Below, piece after piece: positions 34,539 through 43,312 of a stretch of DNA of 64,000 bases. Origin of the DNA: Ammoniphilus resinae (GTDB taxonomy: Bacteria; Bacillota; Bacilli; Aneurinibacillales; RAOX-1). The notes beneath the pieces were generated by a model. It had not been told where the DNA came from. It saw only the letters and a program-made list of their open reading frames with translations, and did no database searches. The DNA lies in the NCBI RefSeq assembly GCF_017873965.1, contig NZ_JAGGKT010000005.1, positions 62,001-126,000 on the forward strand, written 5' to 3'. A program made the translations under genes and the position numbers. Position 1 is the stretch's first letter. Each line of letters begins with the position of its first letter.

Positions 34539-35368
34539 ACTCTCTGTGCAGCAGCGTAGATTTGCTTCGCCTTTTCAATGACAGGACGATCTACCATTTT
34601 TCCATCAAGGGTAAAAACGCCTTGCCCCTTCGCCTCCTGATCCGCCGCATCCAACACGCGCTTCGCCCAGACAATGTCCGCCTCCGATGGACTATATACC
34701 TCATGGATTACGGAAAGCTGCTTAGGATGAATGGCCATCTGTCCGTTGAAGCCAAATTGTCTGGCCACACTTGCCCGCTTCCGCAGGCTTGCCTCATTCT
34801 CGATATCTGCAAAAACAGAGTCATAGATCCCTTTGATGCTGAACGCTTTGGCAACGGTTACAATTTTTGAACGGGCAAAGGCTAACTCCCATCCTGAATC
34901 GGTTAAGGTGAGATCCAGGTCAACGGCGAGATCGATCGCTCCAAGGGCTATCCCAGTAATCGACGGGGATTTGGCAATTTCTTCGAGATGTAAAATCCCG
35001 CGGGCTGTTTCAATCAAGGTGATGATTTCTCCTCGATTCCCCATCAGCTCCCAACTTTTCCCTACCTGTTGTTTACTTTCCGTCTTGGGCAGCAAGATCC
35101 CAGTCACGCCCTCACACCTAGCCAACTTGACATCCTCTTCATACCACGGGGTTTCAAACGCATTGACGCGCAGGAAAATGGGTTTTGAAATCGCTTTGCC
35201 TTCGAGTTCCTCGAATACCTCGGTGATCGTTGCCTGGGCTGCCATCTTTTCATCCGGATGCACCGCATCTTCAAGATCCCAAATCAGCGCATCGGCATGA
35301 CTGTTTAACGATTTAAGCAGTTTTTCCTTTTGTGTTCCTGGGGTAAAAAGCAAACTCCGATAATGCAT
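34535..35368 (-). CDS. HpcH/HpaI-family CoA-ester lyase (CitE/CitB-like)
   Basis: A 277-residue TIM-barrel lyase of the CitE group, splitting a 3-hydroxyacyl-CoA such as malyl- or citramalyl-CoA into acetyl-CoA (or pyruvate) and a second piece. Visible: SLLFTPGTQKEKLLKSL, DALIWDLEDAVHPDEK with the metal-binding acids near residue 30-38, LLPKTES, LIETARG and the C-terminal NGQMAIHPKQL. The family's catalytic Arg/Glu/Asp set appears intact. It follows a CaiB/BaiF CoA-transferase, so the pair would activate then cleave a hydroxy-acid, as in itaconate or citramalate use. Confidence 0.9.
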   Translation of the reverse strand: MHYRSLLFTPGTQKEKLLKSLNSHADALIWDLEDAVHPDEKMAAQATITEVFEELEGKAISKPIFLRVNAFETPWYEEDVKLARCEGVTGILLPKTESKQQVGKSWELMGNRGEIITLIETARGILHLEEIAKSPSITGIALGAIDLAVDLDLTLTDSGWELAFARSKIVTVAKAFSIKGIYDSVFADIENEASLRKRASVARQFGFNGQMAIHPKQLSVIHEVYSPSEADIVWAKRVLDAADQEAKGQGVFTLDGKMVDRPVIEKAKQIYAAAQRV

Positions 35369-35389
35369 GATTCCACCGCCCGCCTCTCT

Positions 35390-36589
35390 TTAGATAATTC
35401 CATCCACTTTCAGCTTTGCAATCTCCTCAGGACTGAGACCCAGTTCCCCGTACACTTCATCGTTGCTAGATCCCAGGTCAAGACCCGCATTACGGATGCG
35501 ACCAGGAGTCCGGGACAATTTCGGAGCAACATTCAACATCTTCACTGAACCAAAATCGGAATCAGGGACTTCCGCGATATTTCCTCTCGCCTGAAAATGG
35601 GGATCCTGCATAATGTCTTCGATATCATAAACAGGTGCGATCGTCGCCTCAAAGGTGATAAACCGATCGATAATTTCCGCTTGATCATGCTGCTTCATCC
35701 ACTCCCCAATAATCTCCTCGAGTTCATCCGCATGTTGCAAGCGGACCTGATTATTGACAAATTTAGGATTGGTGATCAGGTCTTCGCGATCGATCGCTTT
35801 AAAAATTCGCTCCACGATTTGCTGCGCACTTCCAGAGATCGCGACCCATTTGCCGTCCTTTGTTTCGTACAGATTTCTCGGGACCGACCACCCCGTGCGG
35901 TTGCCCTTGCGACCCGGAATGAGGCCTAGCAGGTCATACTCCATCACTTGGTTTCCAAGCATCCCCATTAATCCCTCATAAATCGGCAAATCGATATATT
36001 GCCCTTGCCCACCAGAGCGATCCCGCTCATATACAGCAACCATGGTGGCATAAGCACCTAACAGGGCTGTTGCTTGATCGGCTAAAGCGATGCTCGGCAA
36101 AAGCGGACCGCGGTCGGGATACCCATTGATCTGGGCGAAACCAGACATCGCCTCGGCTAAGGTGCCAAAACCCGGGCGATCCTTGTAGGGACCCTCTTCC
36201 CCAAACCCTGAAACCTTGACCATGATCAACCCTGGGTTGTTTTCTGAAAGCAGCTCATACTTCATCCCCCACTTTTCCAGCGTTTTCGGCCGGAAATTGG
36301 TGATTAGGATGTCCGCGGATTCTGCGAGTTTGCGAAACAGGGCTTGCCCCTCTGAACTGTTGAAATTCAGCGTAATCGGTTTCTTGTTGCGGGAAACCAG
36401 CTTCCATTCGAGAGACTTTCCGTCTTTTTGATTCCCTGCATTGCGCAAGGGATCCCCCTTGGGGTGTTCGACCTTAATGACCTCCGCGCCAAAATCCCCC
36501 AAATACGTTGCAAGCATTGGCCCGGCCAGGACAGTAGAAGCGTCGATTACCCGCAATCCTTCCAGGGGAAGTCTATGTTTCGGTTTCAA
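35390..36589 (-). CDS. CaiB/BaiF-family (type III) CoA-transferase
   Basis: A 399-residue enzyme that moves CoA onto a carboxylic acid. N-terminal PLEGLRVIDASTVLAGP and GDFGAEVIKVEHPKGDPLR, and the middle LVSRNKKPITLNF and ADILITNFRPKTLEKWG are family signatures; the catalytic Asp lies in the IALADQATALLGA region (about residue 170). It starts with TTG at 36587-36589, ten bases after AAAGG. First gene of the unit with the CitE-like lyase and LacI regulator. It likely charges a dicarboxylic or hydroxy-acid substrate with CoA from succinyl-CoA or acetyl-CoA. Confidence 0.92.
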   Translation of the reverse strand: MKPKHRLPLEGLRVIDASTVLAGPMLATYLGDFGAEVIKVEHPKGDPLRNAGNQKDGKSLEWKLVSRNKKPITLNFNSSEGQALFRKLAESADILITNFRPKTLEKWGMKYELLSENNPGLIMVKVSGFGEEGPYKDRPGFGTLAEAMSGFAQINGYPDRGPLLPSIALADQATALLGAYATMVAVYERDRSGGQGQYIDLPIYEGLMGMLGNQVMEYDLLGLIPGRKGNRTGWSVPRNLYETKDGKWVAISGSAQQIVERIFKAIDREDLITNPKFVNNQVRLQHADELEEIIGEWMKQHDQAEIIDRFITFEATIAPVYDIEDIMQDPHFQARGNIAEVPDSDFGSVKMLNVAPKLSRTPGRIRNAGLDLGSSNDEVYGELGLSPEEIAKLKVDGII

Positions 36590-36606
36590 TCGGGATCACG
36601 CCTTTC

Positions 36607-36632
36607 GAAATCGATTTCAGAAATCGTTTTCT
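36607..36632. promoter_or_regulatory. Two adjacent LacI-type operator palindromes
   Basis: GAAATCGATTTC (36607-36618) is a perfect 12-base palindrome; AGAAATCGTTTTCT (36619-36632) is a close relative, centre to centre 13 bases. Central CG and AT-rich arms fit LacI-family operators. They lie just before the CoA-transferase start, in the space shared with the divergent nitrilase. Confidence 0.6.
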
Positions 36633-36767
36633 AAATCGTACTACCTGTGCATATTATTGTCAATATTATTAATTTTTGTTTTGTATTAAACTAAACATAT
36701 ACTTTGAATATTTATTCTACTATGATAGATGTAGTTGATTTATCAATGGATAGGAGGAGTTGTAGAC

Positions 36768-37721
36768 ATGACAGAACAGCAGCAACGTGTAAAGGTAGCG
36801 GTTGTACAAGCTTCCTCGGTCATCATGGACCGTGAGGCGACGACGGAAAAGGCTGTCGCGCTCACGATGGAGGCGGCAGTAAAAGGGGCAAATCTGATTG
36901 TGTTTCCAGAGGCGTTTATCCCAGGCTATCCCCGCGGATTGACCTTCGGGACCAACGTCGGAAAACGATCGGCGGAAGGACGGCAGGACTGGTTGCGTTA
37001 TTGGGAAAGTTCTGTCGTCGTACCCAGTCGCATCACAGAGATGCTTGGCGAAGCCGCGCGCAAGGCCAATGCCTATCTTGTCATCGGTGTGATTGAACGG
37101 GATCATGAATCAAGCGGAGCCACGCTATATTGTACAGTATTGTTTTTCGGCCCGGATGGAAGTCTGCTCGGCAAGCACCGCAAGTTAAAGCCGACAGGTT
37201 CGGAGCGGTTAATTTGGGGAGAAGGCGATGGTAGTACCTTGCCGGTTTTTGATACCCCATATGGGAAAATCGGAAGCCTGATTTGCTGGGAGAATTATAT
37301 GCCATTGGCGAGAACAGCGATGTATTCAAAAGGGGTGCAGATCTATATTACCCCTACAGCGGATGCGAGGGATCTGTGGCAATCGACAATCCGCCATATC
37401 GCCGCCGAGGGGCGCTGTTTTGTTTTGTCGTGCAATCAATATTTTACCAAGGATATGTATCCAACAGACCTCGCCTGCTATGAGGAGCTGGAGTCTTCTC
37501 CTGATGAGATGTGCCGCGGCGGCAGCGCGATTGTCGGTCCGCTCGGGGATTACCTGATTGAACCAGTCTACGGCCGGGAGGAGATCCTATACGCTGAACT
37601 CGATTTGCGTGAAATTGCGTACAGCCAGTTTGACTTTGATGTGGTGGGGCACTATGCTCGGCCGGATGTGTTTCAGTTGATTGTGAATGAAGAGAAAAAG
37701 GAAAGTGTGAAGTGGGTCTGA
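36768..37721 (+). CDS. Nitrilase (carbon-nitrogen hydrolase superfamily, branch 1)
   Basis: A 317-residue cytosolic hydrolase converting a nitrile to the acid and ammonia. The catalytic triad is clear: Glu48 in FPEAFIPGYPRG, Lys139 in HRKLKPTGSER, and Cys173 in LICWENYMPLARTAMY; the CWEN and PGYPRG signatures mark true nitrilases rather than amidases. I start it at ATG 36768, ten bases after AGGAGG; the frame extends upstream without an RBS. It is divergent from the CoA-transferase unit, sharing its operator region. Its stop codon is already the first base of a tandem repeat array. Confidence 0.93.
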   Translation: MTEQQQRVKVAVVQASSVIMDREATTEKAVALTMEAAVKGANLIVFPEAFIPGYPRGLTFGTNVGKRSAEGRQDWLRYWESSVVVPSRITEMLGEAARKANAYLVIGVIERDHESSGATLYCTVLFFGPDGSLLGKHRKLKPTGSERLIWGEGDGSTLPVFDTPYGKIGSLICWENYMPLARTAMYSKGVQIYITPTADARDLWQSTIRHIAAEGRCFVLSCNQYFTKDMYPTDLACYEELESSPDEMCRGGSAIVGPLGDYLIEPVYGREEILYAELDLREIAYSQFDFDVVGHYARPDVFQLIVNEEKKESVKWV

Positions 37722-37935
37722 AGGACAAAACTCTGCGGAAAGCGGGGTGGGATGTCCTTCATCGAGCTTATGAAGGACAAAACCCTGTGGAAAACGAGGA
37801 GGAATGTCCTTCATCTGGCTTATGAAGGACAAAACCCTCCGGAAACCGAGGCGATATGTCCTTCATCGAGCTTATGAAGGACAAACCCCTGTGGAAAACG
37901 GGGGGGATGTCCTTCATTACCTCTTTGAAGGGGCT
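37719..37935. repeat. Tandem array, 52-bp period (array 2)
   Basis: Four units start at 37719, 37771, 37823 and 37875, exactly 52 bases apart, plus a fragment from 37926. Each starts with TGAAGGACA and ends with its perfect reverse complement TGTCCTTCA, with a 25-base purine-rich loop (CCCTGTGGAAAACGAGG-like) and a seven-base linker. The first unit begins with the stop codon of the nitrilase gene. It fills the space before the convergent SEC-C gene. The sequence is unrelated to arrays 1 and 3. Confidence 0.95.
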
Positions 37936-37943
37936 GTACCTGT

Positions 37944-39086
37944 CTAGGCTCCACAACACTTCTTATACTTCTTGCCGCTGCCGCAAGTGCAAGGATCGTT
38001 GCGCCCCACTTTTGGCTTGGATTCGACTAATCCCATGTCTTGAAGGAAATTCTCATTTCTTTCCTCAGCAATCCTTTTCCACTTTTCCAAATCTGGATGT
38101 GACAGCCCCATTACCTTGTAGAAGCCATAAAGACTAGTTTCCAGTTCTGTGATAAAGGAGGTGTAGCCCTCTTCTACCATTTTTTCAATAGTGGGGACAA
38201 CATCCGGTGATAGTTGAAAGCATAGTGATTCGATAAGCAGTTCCCAACTGTCTTCTTCGACATGGTTCTGTGCATCGAGCAAAACCTTGGTCGCAAGGGG
38301 TGTCTTGATATTTCGGATAATAGAAAAGGAATAAATATCCGAATCCCTATTTATTACATACGGGGCTACAGCCTCAACGACCTCATCCGACTGAAAGGAG
38401 GACAGGGCATCAGACACCTCTTCCAAAAGAACATCTTCACTCCTCACCAGCAGACTCGATAGTTGGGGAATAAACCTTTTTTGCTGGAGAAGCTTGATGT
38501 AGTACACGTTGAGAATTCCCTCAAAAGTAAACCATTCTCCCTCTTCCAATTGCTCCCTCATCACAATGTCCGTGTCGCTTTGCGAAAACCACCCGTTCTG
38601 CACGATCACCTCTGCCAACATTTTTGCCTTTATAAATAGTTCATGATCATACTCAGGTGATCCATCAAGCTCAGCCAGGGCTCCCCCATATTCGGTCCAA
38701 ACTTCCTCCTCCGACCCATTTATGAGAAGTTGATAGAAATCCCACATTTCACGCTTAATAAAAGGCTGTAATTCTGCTTTAAACCTCATCGCCTGCACAG
38801 GTTTAATTTTGTTGATTAGCCCCTTGTATTCATAGTCCAACTTTTTGTTTTTTCGTTGCTGCATACCTTGAATGAGGGCTTGTACTGCGCCATCGTTGAG
38901 AAAATGACTTTTCAGGTGAGAAAGAATGAGGAATTCCTTTTTCTTCGACTGCATGGCCTCCTTTAAAAGTCGCTCCGTCCACTCTGGCGGTACGGCTGGA
39001 TAGTCTTCTAAAACGCGAAGGACGAATTCTAGAACGAGCGGGTCATCATTTAGTAAATGGGGTTCAATTCTCTGTAAAAATTCCAC
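37944..39086 (-). CDS. SEC-C metal-binding motif protein with helical repeats
   Basis: A 380-residue cytosolic protein. The last 20 residues form a SEC-C zinc motif (NDPCTCGSGKKYKKCC), as at the SecA C-terminus. The rest is helical, with repeated Leu/Val/Ala patterns and phrases such as DDPLVLEFVLRVLEDY and DEVVEAVAPYVINRD, suggesting HEAT-like repeats. The GTG start has AAGGGTGG six bases upstream. Such proteins are common in Bacillales and their role is unknown; the SEC-C motif usually binds ribosomes, SecB or other proteins. Confidence 0.85.
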   Translation of the reverse strand: MEFLQRIEPHLLNDDPLVLEFVLRVLEDYPAVPPEWTERLLKEAMQSKKKEFLILSHLKSHFLNDGAVQALIQGMQQRKNKKLDYEYKGLINKIKPVQAMRFKAELQPFIKREMWDFYQLLINGSEEEVWTEYGGALAELDGSPEYDHELFIKAKMLAEVIVQNGWFSQSDTDIVMREQLEEGEWFTFEGILNVYYIKLLQQKRFIPQLSSLLVRSEDVLLEEVSDALSSFQSDEVVEAVAPYVINRDSDIYSFSIIRNIKTPLATKVLLDAQNHVEEDSWELLIESLCFQLSPDVVPTIEKMVEEGYTSFITELETSLYGFYKVMGLSHPDLEKWKRIAEERNENFLQDMGLVESKPKVGRNDPCTCGSGKKYKKCCGA

Positions 39087-39230
39087 GTTTATCCACCCTT
39101 TGTTATTAATTATCTAAATTGTACCATTGAAACTTTGGTGAACAAAATGGGGGCTTTATCTTCGAAAAACATACAGGTCGGGGTATTTATTTGTAATGAT
39201 TACACCAATGTGAGCAGAAATTCATTTCCC

Positions 39231-39313
39231 GTGACCTGAACCCTAATTCCCGTGATCTGAACCACCGATTTTGTGACCTGGATAAGCTATTTTGGGATCT
39301 GAGGTAACTGATT
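39231..39313. repeat. Tandem array, 21-bp period (array 4)
   Basis: Four imperfect units beginning GTGACCTGAA, GTGATCTGAA, GTGACCTGGA and GGGATCTGAG at 39231, 39252, 39273 and 39294: period exactly 21. It lies in the 414-base gap between the SEC-C gene start and the SDR gene end. One frame stays open across it (heptads like RDLNPNS), but no start codon or RBS was found. Confidence 0.85.
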
Positions 39314-39421
39314 AAGCCAAACGGGAGCAACCGGGTTATTTTCGAGAGCCAAAATCGATCAGATACCCCCCTGAAAAATGAAATGGGTACATTTTTTCAC
39401 CTCGAGTCCTCGAGCTCCATT

Positions 39422-39447
39422 AAAAAAGACCCCTGATCGGGGCCTCT
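39422..39447 (-). terminator. Terminator of the SDR/RraA operon
   Basis: On the minus strand AGGCCCC, GATC loop, GGGGTCT, then TTTTTT, about 55 bases after the SDR stop. Confidence 0.8.
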
Positions 39448-39500
39448 TTCTAAAAAATTAGTGGTCCTGCCATTGGTCTAGCATTACTGCCAGCCAACCC

Positions 39501-40349
39501 CTACACCCCTGAGTAGGCCAAGAATCCGCCATCAACCGGCACGGTGATTCCGGTGACGAAACTAGACATGCTGTCGTCCACGAGCCAAAGCATGGTGCCG
39601 AGCAAGTCTTCGGGGACGCCAAAACGGCGCATTGGGGTGTGCGTGATGATCTTGTTCGATCTTTCAGTCAAGGAGCCGTCTGGATTGGTTAATAGGCTCC
39701 GGTTTTGTTCGGTTAGGAAAAAGCCGGGTGCAATCGCATTGACTCGGATCCCTGCCTCGGCCAGGTGGACGGCAAGCCATTGGGTTAGGTTGTCAATGCC
39801 AGCCTTCGCTGCACTGTAAGCAGGAATCTTAGTCATTGGGCTAGGTGCGCTCATGGAAGAGATGTTGATCACAATCGCTCCTTGTTTTCCGATCATCCCG
39901 CGGGTGAAGATTTGGGTCGGGATCCAGGTTCCGAGAAGGTTAAGATTAAACACAAATCCGAATCCTTCTGCGCTCAGGTCAAAAAGAGTCTTCACCTCGT
40001 TATTCTGCATATCCGAGGCAGACAAAGTTTCTTTGGTCGTGGTGCCATCCGGATGGTTTCCCCCTGCTCCGTTGATCAAGATGTCACAGGCGCCCCATTT
40101 TTCCCGAACCGTTTGTTCAGCTTGCTTTACGCTTTCCACATCGAGTACGTTGCAGGAAACGGACATCGCTTCCCCACCTGCACTGCGAATTTCCGCGACC
40201 ATTTTTTCGCCGTTTTCTGCGTTGCGATTAAGAATGGCAACTTTCACTCCTTGACGGCCTAGTTCCTTTGCCATCGTACCGCACAATACACCGCTTCCAC
40301 CGGTGATGACAGCGACTTTTCCTTTTAGATTTTCATGAATCCCTAGCAT
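39501..40349 (-). CDS. SDR oxidoreductase, UxuB/YjmF-like fructuronate reductase type
   Basis: A 282-residue short-chain dehydrogenase: cofactor motif TGGSGVLCG near residues 15-24, NAG in the ILINGAGG region, catalytic Ser in NISSMSA and YSAAK. The segment [11 protein letters not shown] and the long insertion before [10 protein letters not shown] match the SDR-type D-fructuronate (mannonate) oxidoreductases of Bacillales. ATG at 40349 with AAGGGGAG; it overlaps the upstream RraA-like gene by seven bases. Probably a sugar-acid step; exact substrate not proven. Confidence 0.85.
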   Translation of the reverse strand: MLGIHENLKGKVAVITGGSGVLCGTMAKELGRQGVKVAILNRNAENGEKMVAEIRSAGGEAMSVSCNVLDVESVKQAEQTVREKWGACDILINGAGGNHPDGTTTKETLSASDMQNNEVKTLFDLSAEGFGFVFNLNLLGTWIPTQIFTRGMIGKQGAIVINISSMSAPSPMTKIPAYSAAKAGIDNLTQWLAVHLAEAGIRVNAIAPGFFLTEQNRSLLTNPDGSLTERSNKIITHTPMRRFGVPEDLLGTMLWLVDDSMSSFVTGITVPVDGGFLAYSGV

Positions 40350-41062
40350 GTTTTCTCCCCTTGCTCCGCCAACCACTTTCTATATTCAGCTTTTGTTTCT
40401 TCGTTTGGAGGATATACGTTAATGATGCTCACACCAGTTGCTATTTTTTGTTGTATCCAGCTTTCCAGGCGGTCTCTGTCATAGCATTTATGCGCGACTT
40501 CCTCTGCTACCTGAGAAGGAATCACAACGACCCCCTCATCATCGCCGACAATCACATCTCCAGGTTGAACCATCACGCCGCCACATCCGATCGGTACTTG
40601 AAAATCAACCGGGTGGTGCAGTACAGAACTGGTTGTCCCATGTGCTCCAGCTGCATATGTAGCAAAATCAAGTTCCTGGATGGAAGGATAGTCTCTTAAT
40701 GCTCCATCTGTGACAACCCCTGCTGCTCCGCGGCACATTAAACGGGTGCAAAGAATATGTCCTAAAGATGCTGCGGAAACCTCTCCACGTGCATCAATGA
40801 CAAGCACCTCGTCTTGTTCAACTTTTTCTACAGCAATCCGCTGCGGGTTGGTTAAATTATCATAATCCACCTCAAGATCAAGGTCTTCGCGAGCTGGAAT
40901 ATAACGCAAAGTGAAAGCGTATCCAACAAGACTCTTACCTTTTTTTAGGGGATGAACACCTTTCATAAAGGTATTGCGAAAGCCTAATTTCAACAGTTCT
41001 GAAGTTAAACTGGCTGTTGAAACATGGTGTAACTTCTCAAATGCATCTGCTGTTAATCTCAT
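40343..41062 (-). CDS. RraA/HMG-aldolase-like protein
   Basis: A 239-residue protein of the RraA / 4-hydroxy-4-methyl-2-oxoglutarate aldolase fold, which cleaves keto-hydroxy acids into pyruvate plus a second acid. The key sequence is [19 protein letters not shown], with the Arg and Asp that bind substrate and metal, and [14 protein letters not shown] at the C-terminal side. GAGGAG RBS. It shares a transcript with the SDR downstream. Some family members act as dehydratases or decarboxylases, so the reaction is uncertain. Confidence 0.86.
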   Translation of the reverse strand: MRLTADAFEKLHHVSTASLTSELLKLGFRNTFMKGVHPLKKGKSLVGYAFTLRYIPAREDLDLEVDYDNLTNPQRIAVEKVEQDEVLVIDARGEVSAASLGHILCTRLMCRGAAGVVTDGALRDYPSIQELDFATYAAGAHGTTSSVLHHPVDFQVPIGCGGVMVQPGDVIVGDDEGVVVIPSQVAEEVAHKCYDRDRLESWIQQKIATGVSIINVYPPNEETKAEYRKWLAEQGEKTC

Positions 41063-41157
41063 TCTTTTCCACTCCTCTGAACCCGGGGTTTAGAACCCTG
41101 TCATTTGACGGCGAATCTCTAATCCCTTTATTGGTAAAATATTTTCGCAAGACTCAC

Positions 41158-41174
41158 TTGTAATTATTATACAA
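41158..41174. promoter_or_regulatory. Palindromic operator overlapping the RraA promoter
   Basis: TTGTA, seven bases, TACAA. On the minus strand it contains TATAAT, so a regulator binding here would block the rraA-SDR promoter. The arms fit a GntR-type site. Confidence 0.4.
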
Positions 41175-41218
41175 AACATCTGAAAACGTCAAATCCTTAT
41201 TTTTTGGTTTTTTTGAAA

Positions 41219-41359
41219 TCTACGGCACAGGCAAAGTAAAAAATCGACTAGGCACTGAGAAAGCTTCTGATAATCTTCCCCTGACAGAAGGAGATTTGGA
41301 AATCATCGAGAAAATAAAAGAAACAAAACTAAAATTTCAGAGTTTTGCTAGGCCGTAGG
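41219..41359 (+). pseudogene. Possible gene remnant
   Basis: An open frame of about 46 codons without start ends at TAG 41357-41359, with protein-like composition (ends in LTEGDLEIIEKIKETKLK, FQSFARP). It looks like the C-terminus of a decayed enzyme gene. No homologue is identified by eye; it may be chance. Confidence 0.3.
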
Positions 41360-41378
41360 AAAGGAGTTAGTTACACGA

Positions 41379-42047
41379 ATGATTAATGCACCTTCGATTG
41401 CCAACTGTGATCTGCTGAATATGGGGAAACAAATCGATGAGATGATCGCGGGGAATGTAAATTTCCTGCATATTGATTTAATGGATGGGCATTATGTCCC
41501 CAACCTTTTCTTGCCGACGAGCATTGTCAAAGCAATCAAAACCAAATTTCCACAGGTGATCGCGGACGTTCATCTAATGGTGACGAACCCTCAGGATTAT
41601 GTGGACTTGTTGAAGGAATATGGGGCGGACTATGTCAGCTTCCATATCGACAGCACCAGCTTTTCGATTCGACTGCTGAGAAGAATTCGCGATCTGGGGA
41701 TGAAAGCCGGAATTGTCATCAACCCTTCACAACGGATTGAAATCATTGAGCCTTTAATCCCCTACCTCGATTATGTTGTGTTGATGACAGTAGAGCCGGG
41801 ATTCGCTGGGCAGAAGTTTATGAACGGTTCCTTGCAAAGACTAGATGAACTAAATGCACTCCGGGAAAAACATGGAGCTTCCTTTTTGATTTCGGTGGAC
41901 GGTGGGATTGATTATCCCAATTCATACGAAAGTGTGAAAAGGGGCGCGGACATTCTGATTACTGGGATCTACACCGTGTTTAATCAACCGGACGGTTTAA
42001 AAGACGCTTGCCTGCGTTTTGAGCGGGAAATGAGTACGGTGAAATAG
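41379..42047 (+). CDS. Ribulose-phosphate 3-epimerase family protein
   Basis: A 222-residue TIM barrel. Family signatures are all there: SIANCDLLNMG, HIDLMDGHYVPN, DVHLMVTNP, VLMTVEPGFAGQKF and SVDGGI, with the metal-binding His/Asp residues intact. The expected reaction is ribulose-5-phosphate to xylulose-5-phosphate, but relatives epimerise other ketose phosphates, such as allulose-6-phosphate. The catabolic context suggests a specialised rather than the housekeeping copy. GGAG RBS; hairpin terminator after the stop. Confidence 0.9.
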   Translation: MINAPSIANCDLLNMGKQIDEMIAGNVNFLHIDLMDGHYVPNLFLPTSIVKAIKTKFPQVIADVHLMVTNPQDYVDLLKEYGADYVSFHIDSTSFSIRLLRRIRDLGMKAGIVINPSQRIEIIEPLIPYLDYVVLMTVEPGFAGQKFMNGSLQRLDELNALREKHGASFLISVDGGIDYPNSYESVKRGADILITGIYTVFNQPDGLKDACLRFEREMSTVK

Positions 42048-42050
42048 GAA

Positions 42051-42077
42051 AGGGGTGGCTATGTGCCACTCCTTTTT
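42051..42077 (+). terminator. Terminator of the epimerase gene
   Basis: AGGGGTGGC, five-base loop, GCCACTCCT and TTTTT, directly after the stop and touching the stop of the convergent thioredoxin-like gene. Confidence 0.85.
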
Positions 42078-42526
42078 TACTGTAAAAGCTGTTCAATTTT
42101 CGGTTCGAGGTTGGCAAACCCTTTGTTCCCTGCTGCGCGGAAACTCAGCTTTCCCTCCTGATCGAACAGGTAAAAGGCCGGAACAAATTCATTTTGAAAG
42201 GCCTCTCTAATTTTATGGTGGTTATCGATGGCAACGGGGTGTTCGATGTGATATTGGGCGACATCTTGTTTTACTTTGTCTACATCAATATCCGCGGCTC
42301 GCTTGGGCATGTGCACACCCACGATCTGCAGTCTTTGGCTTCCGTATTTCTTTCGGTAGGAGACCACTTCCTCCATTACTTCATGGCAAATCTGGCAGGA
42401 CACTGCCCAGAAATGAACAAGCACCGGCTTTCCCTGCAGATCTTTCGCTTGAAATCCGCCCTCGTTCAACCATTTCGTCGCACCTTCCATTGGCGGCATC
42501 GGGGTTCTGAGCCGCATCGGTATCAT
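42077..42526 (-). CDS. TlpA/ResA-like thiol-disulfide oxidoreductase
   Basis: A 149-residue thioredoxin-fold protein with active site WAVSCQIC (Cys44, Cys47) and the cis-Pro in EFVPAFYLF. No signal peptide or membrane helix, so cytosolic, unlike most TlpA proteins. Start at ATG 42526, which has GGAGGG upstream; the longer frame lies inside the peroxiredoxin gene. It follows that gene in one transcript, so it may recycle the peroxiredoxin. Confidence 0.88.
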   Translation of the reverse strand: MIPMRLRTPMPPMEGATKWLNEGGFQAKDLQGKPVLVHFWAVSCQICHEVMEEVVSYRKKYGSQRLQIVGVHMPKRAADIDVDKVKQDVAQYHIEHPVAIDNHHKIREAFQNEFVPAFYLFDQEGKLSFRAAGNKGFANLEPKIEQLLQ

Positions 42527-42548
42527 TTGGTCGGCTCCCTCCTTCCTT

Positions 42549-43088
42549 TTACAGCACTTTCTCTCCAGGTTTCCAGTTTGCTGGGCAAAGTCCTCCAGCT
42601 TGAAGAGCCTGCAGTACACGCAAGGTTTCTTCTACGGAACGTCCAATGTCGTTGTGATGAACGACTTGGTATTTTAATTCCCCATTTGGGTCGATGATAA
42701 ACAGTCCGCGCAGGGCAACACCACTCTCTTCAATCAGGACACCGTAGTCGCGGGATACTTTATGGGTGATGTCTGAGCCTAGTGGATATTTTAAGCTGCC
42801 AAGTCCGCCCGCATCGCGCGGGGTGTTGATCCAGGCCCGGTGGGAATACTTGGAGTCCGTGGAAACACCGATGATGTCACAATTTAATTGCTGAAATTCC
42901 TCATAGCGATCACTCATCGCGGTGATTTCGGTTGGGCACACAAAGGTGAAGTCCAATGGATAGAAAAATAGAACGAGCCACTTTCCCCGATAATCCTGGA
43001 GTGAAACCTTTCCAAAATCCTTCCCGTTCCCAAGTGCGGTTTCCATTTCAAAGTAAGGTGCAGGCAGTCCGACTAAACGCTGTGCCAT
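42549..43088 (-). CDS. 2-Cys peroxiredoxin (AhpC/TSA family)
   Basis: A 179-residue thiol peroxidase. The peroxidatic Cys51 lies in [14 protein letters not shown], the resolving Cys in GGLCPANW near residue 170, and the Thr and Arg that complete the site are present. Start at 43088 with AGGAGG; the ATG at 43115 has no RBS. It reduces hydrogen peroxide and organic hydroperoxides. First gene of a two-gene unit with the thioredoxin-like protein. Confidence 0.93.
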   Translation of the reverse strand: MAQRLVGLPAPYFEMETALGNGKDFGKVSLQDYRGKWLVLFFYPLDFTFVCPTEITAMSDRYEEFQQLNCDIIGVSTDSKYSHRAWINTPRDAGGLGSLKYPLGSDITHKVSRDYGVLIEESGVALRGLFIIDPNGELKYQVVHHNDIGRSVEETLRVLQALQAGGLCPANWKPGEKVL

Positions 43089-43312
43089 GGTTTTTAGTTC
43101 CTCCTGTCGTTTCATAAAGTTAATGTATGTATAACCCTATATTAACACTGGCGAGACCCTTTGGTTAGTACCTTTTCCCAATGCTGTGGGCATTATCCCG
43201 GTGGTTCAGAGAGGCGGTGTGGGAGTCGCTTTGACTGAATAGTGGCGGGATATTTTTCCATTAAAATGCAGAAGCTAGAAGCGTTATTTAAGTTTATTCA
43301 AGGAGTGTCGTG

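Noticed and set aside
42527-42619. Apparent long overlap of the thioredoxin-like gene with the peroxiredoxin gene
   Set aside because: The true start is the ATG at 42526 with a strong RBS; the upstream extension is the read-through of another frame.
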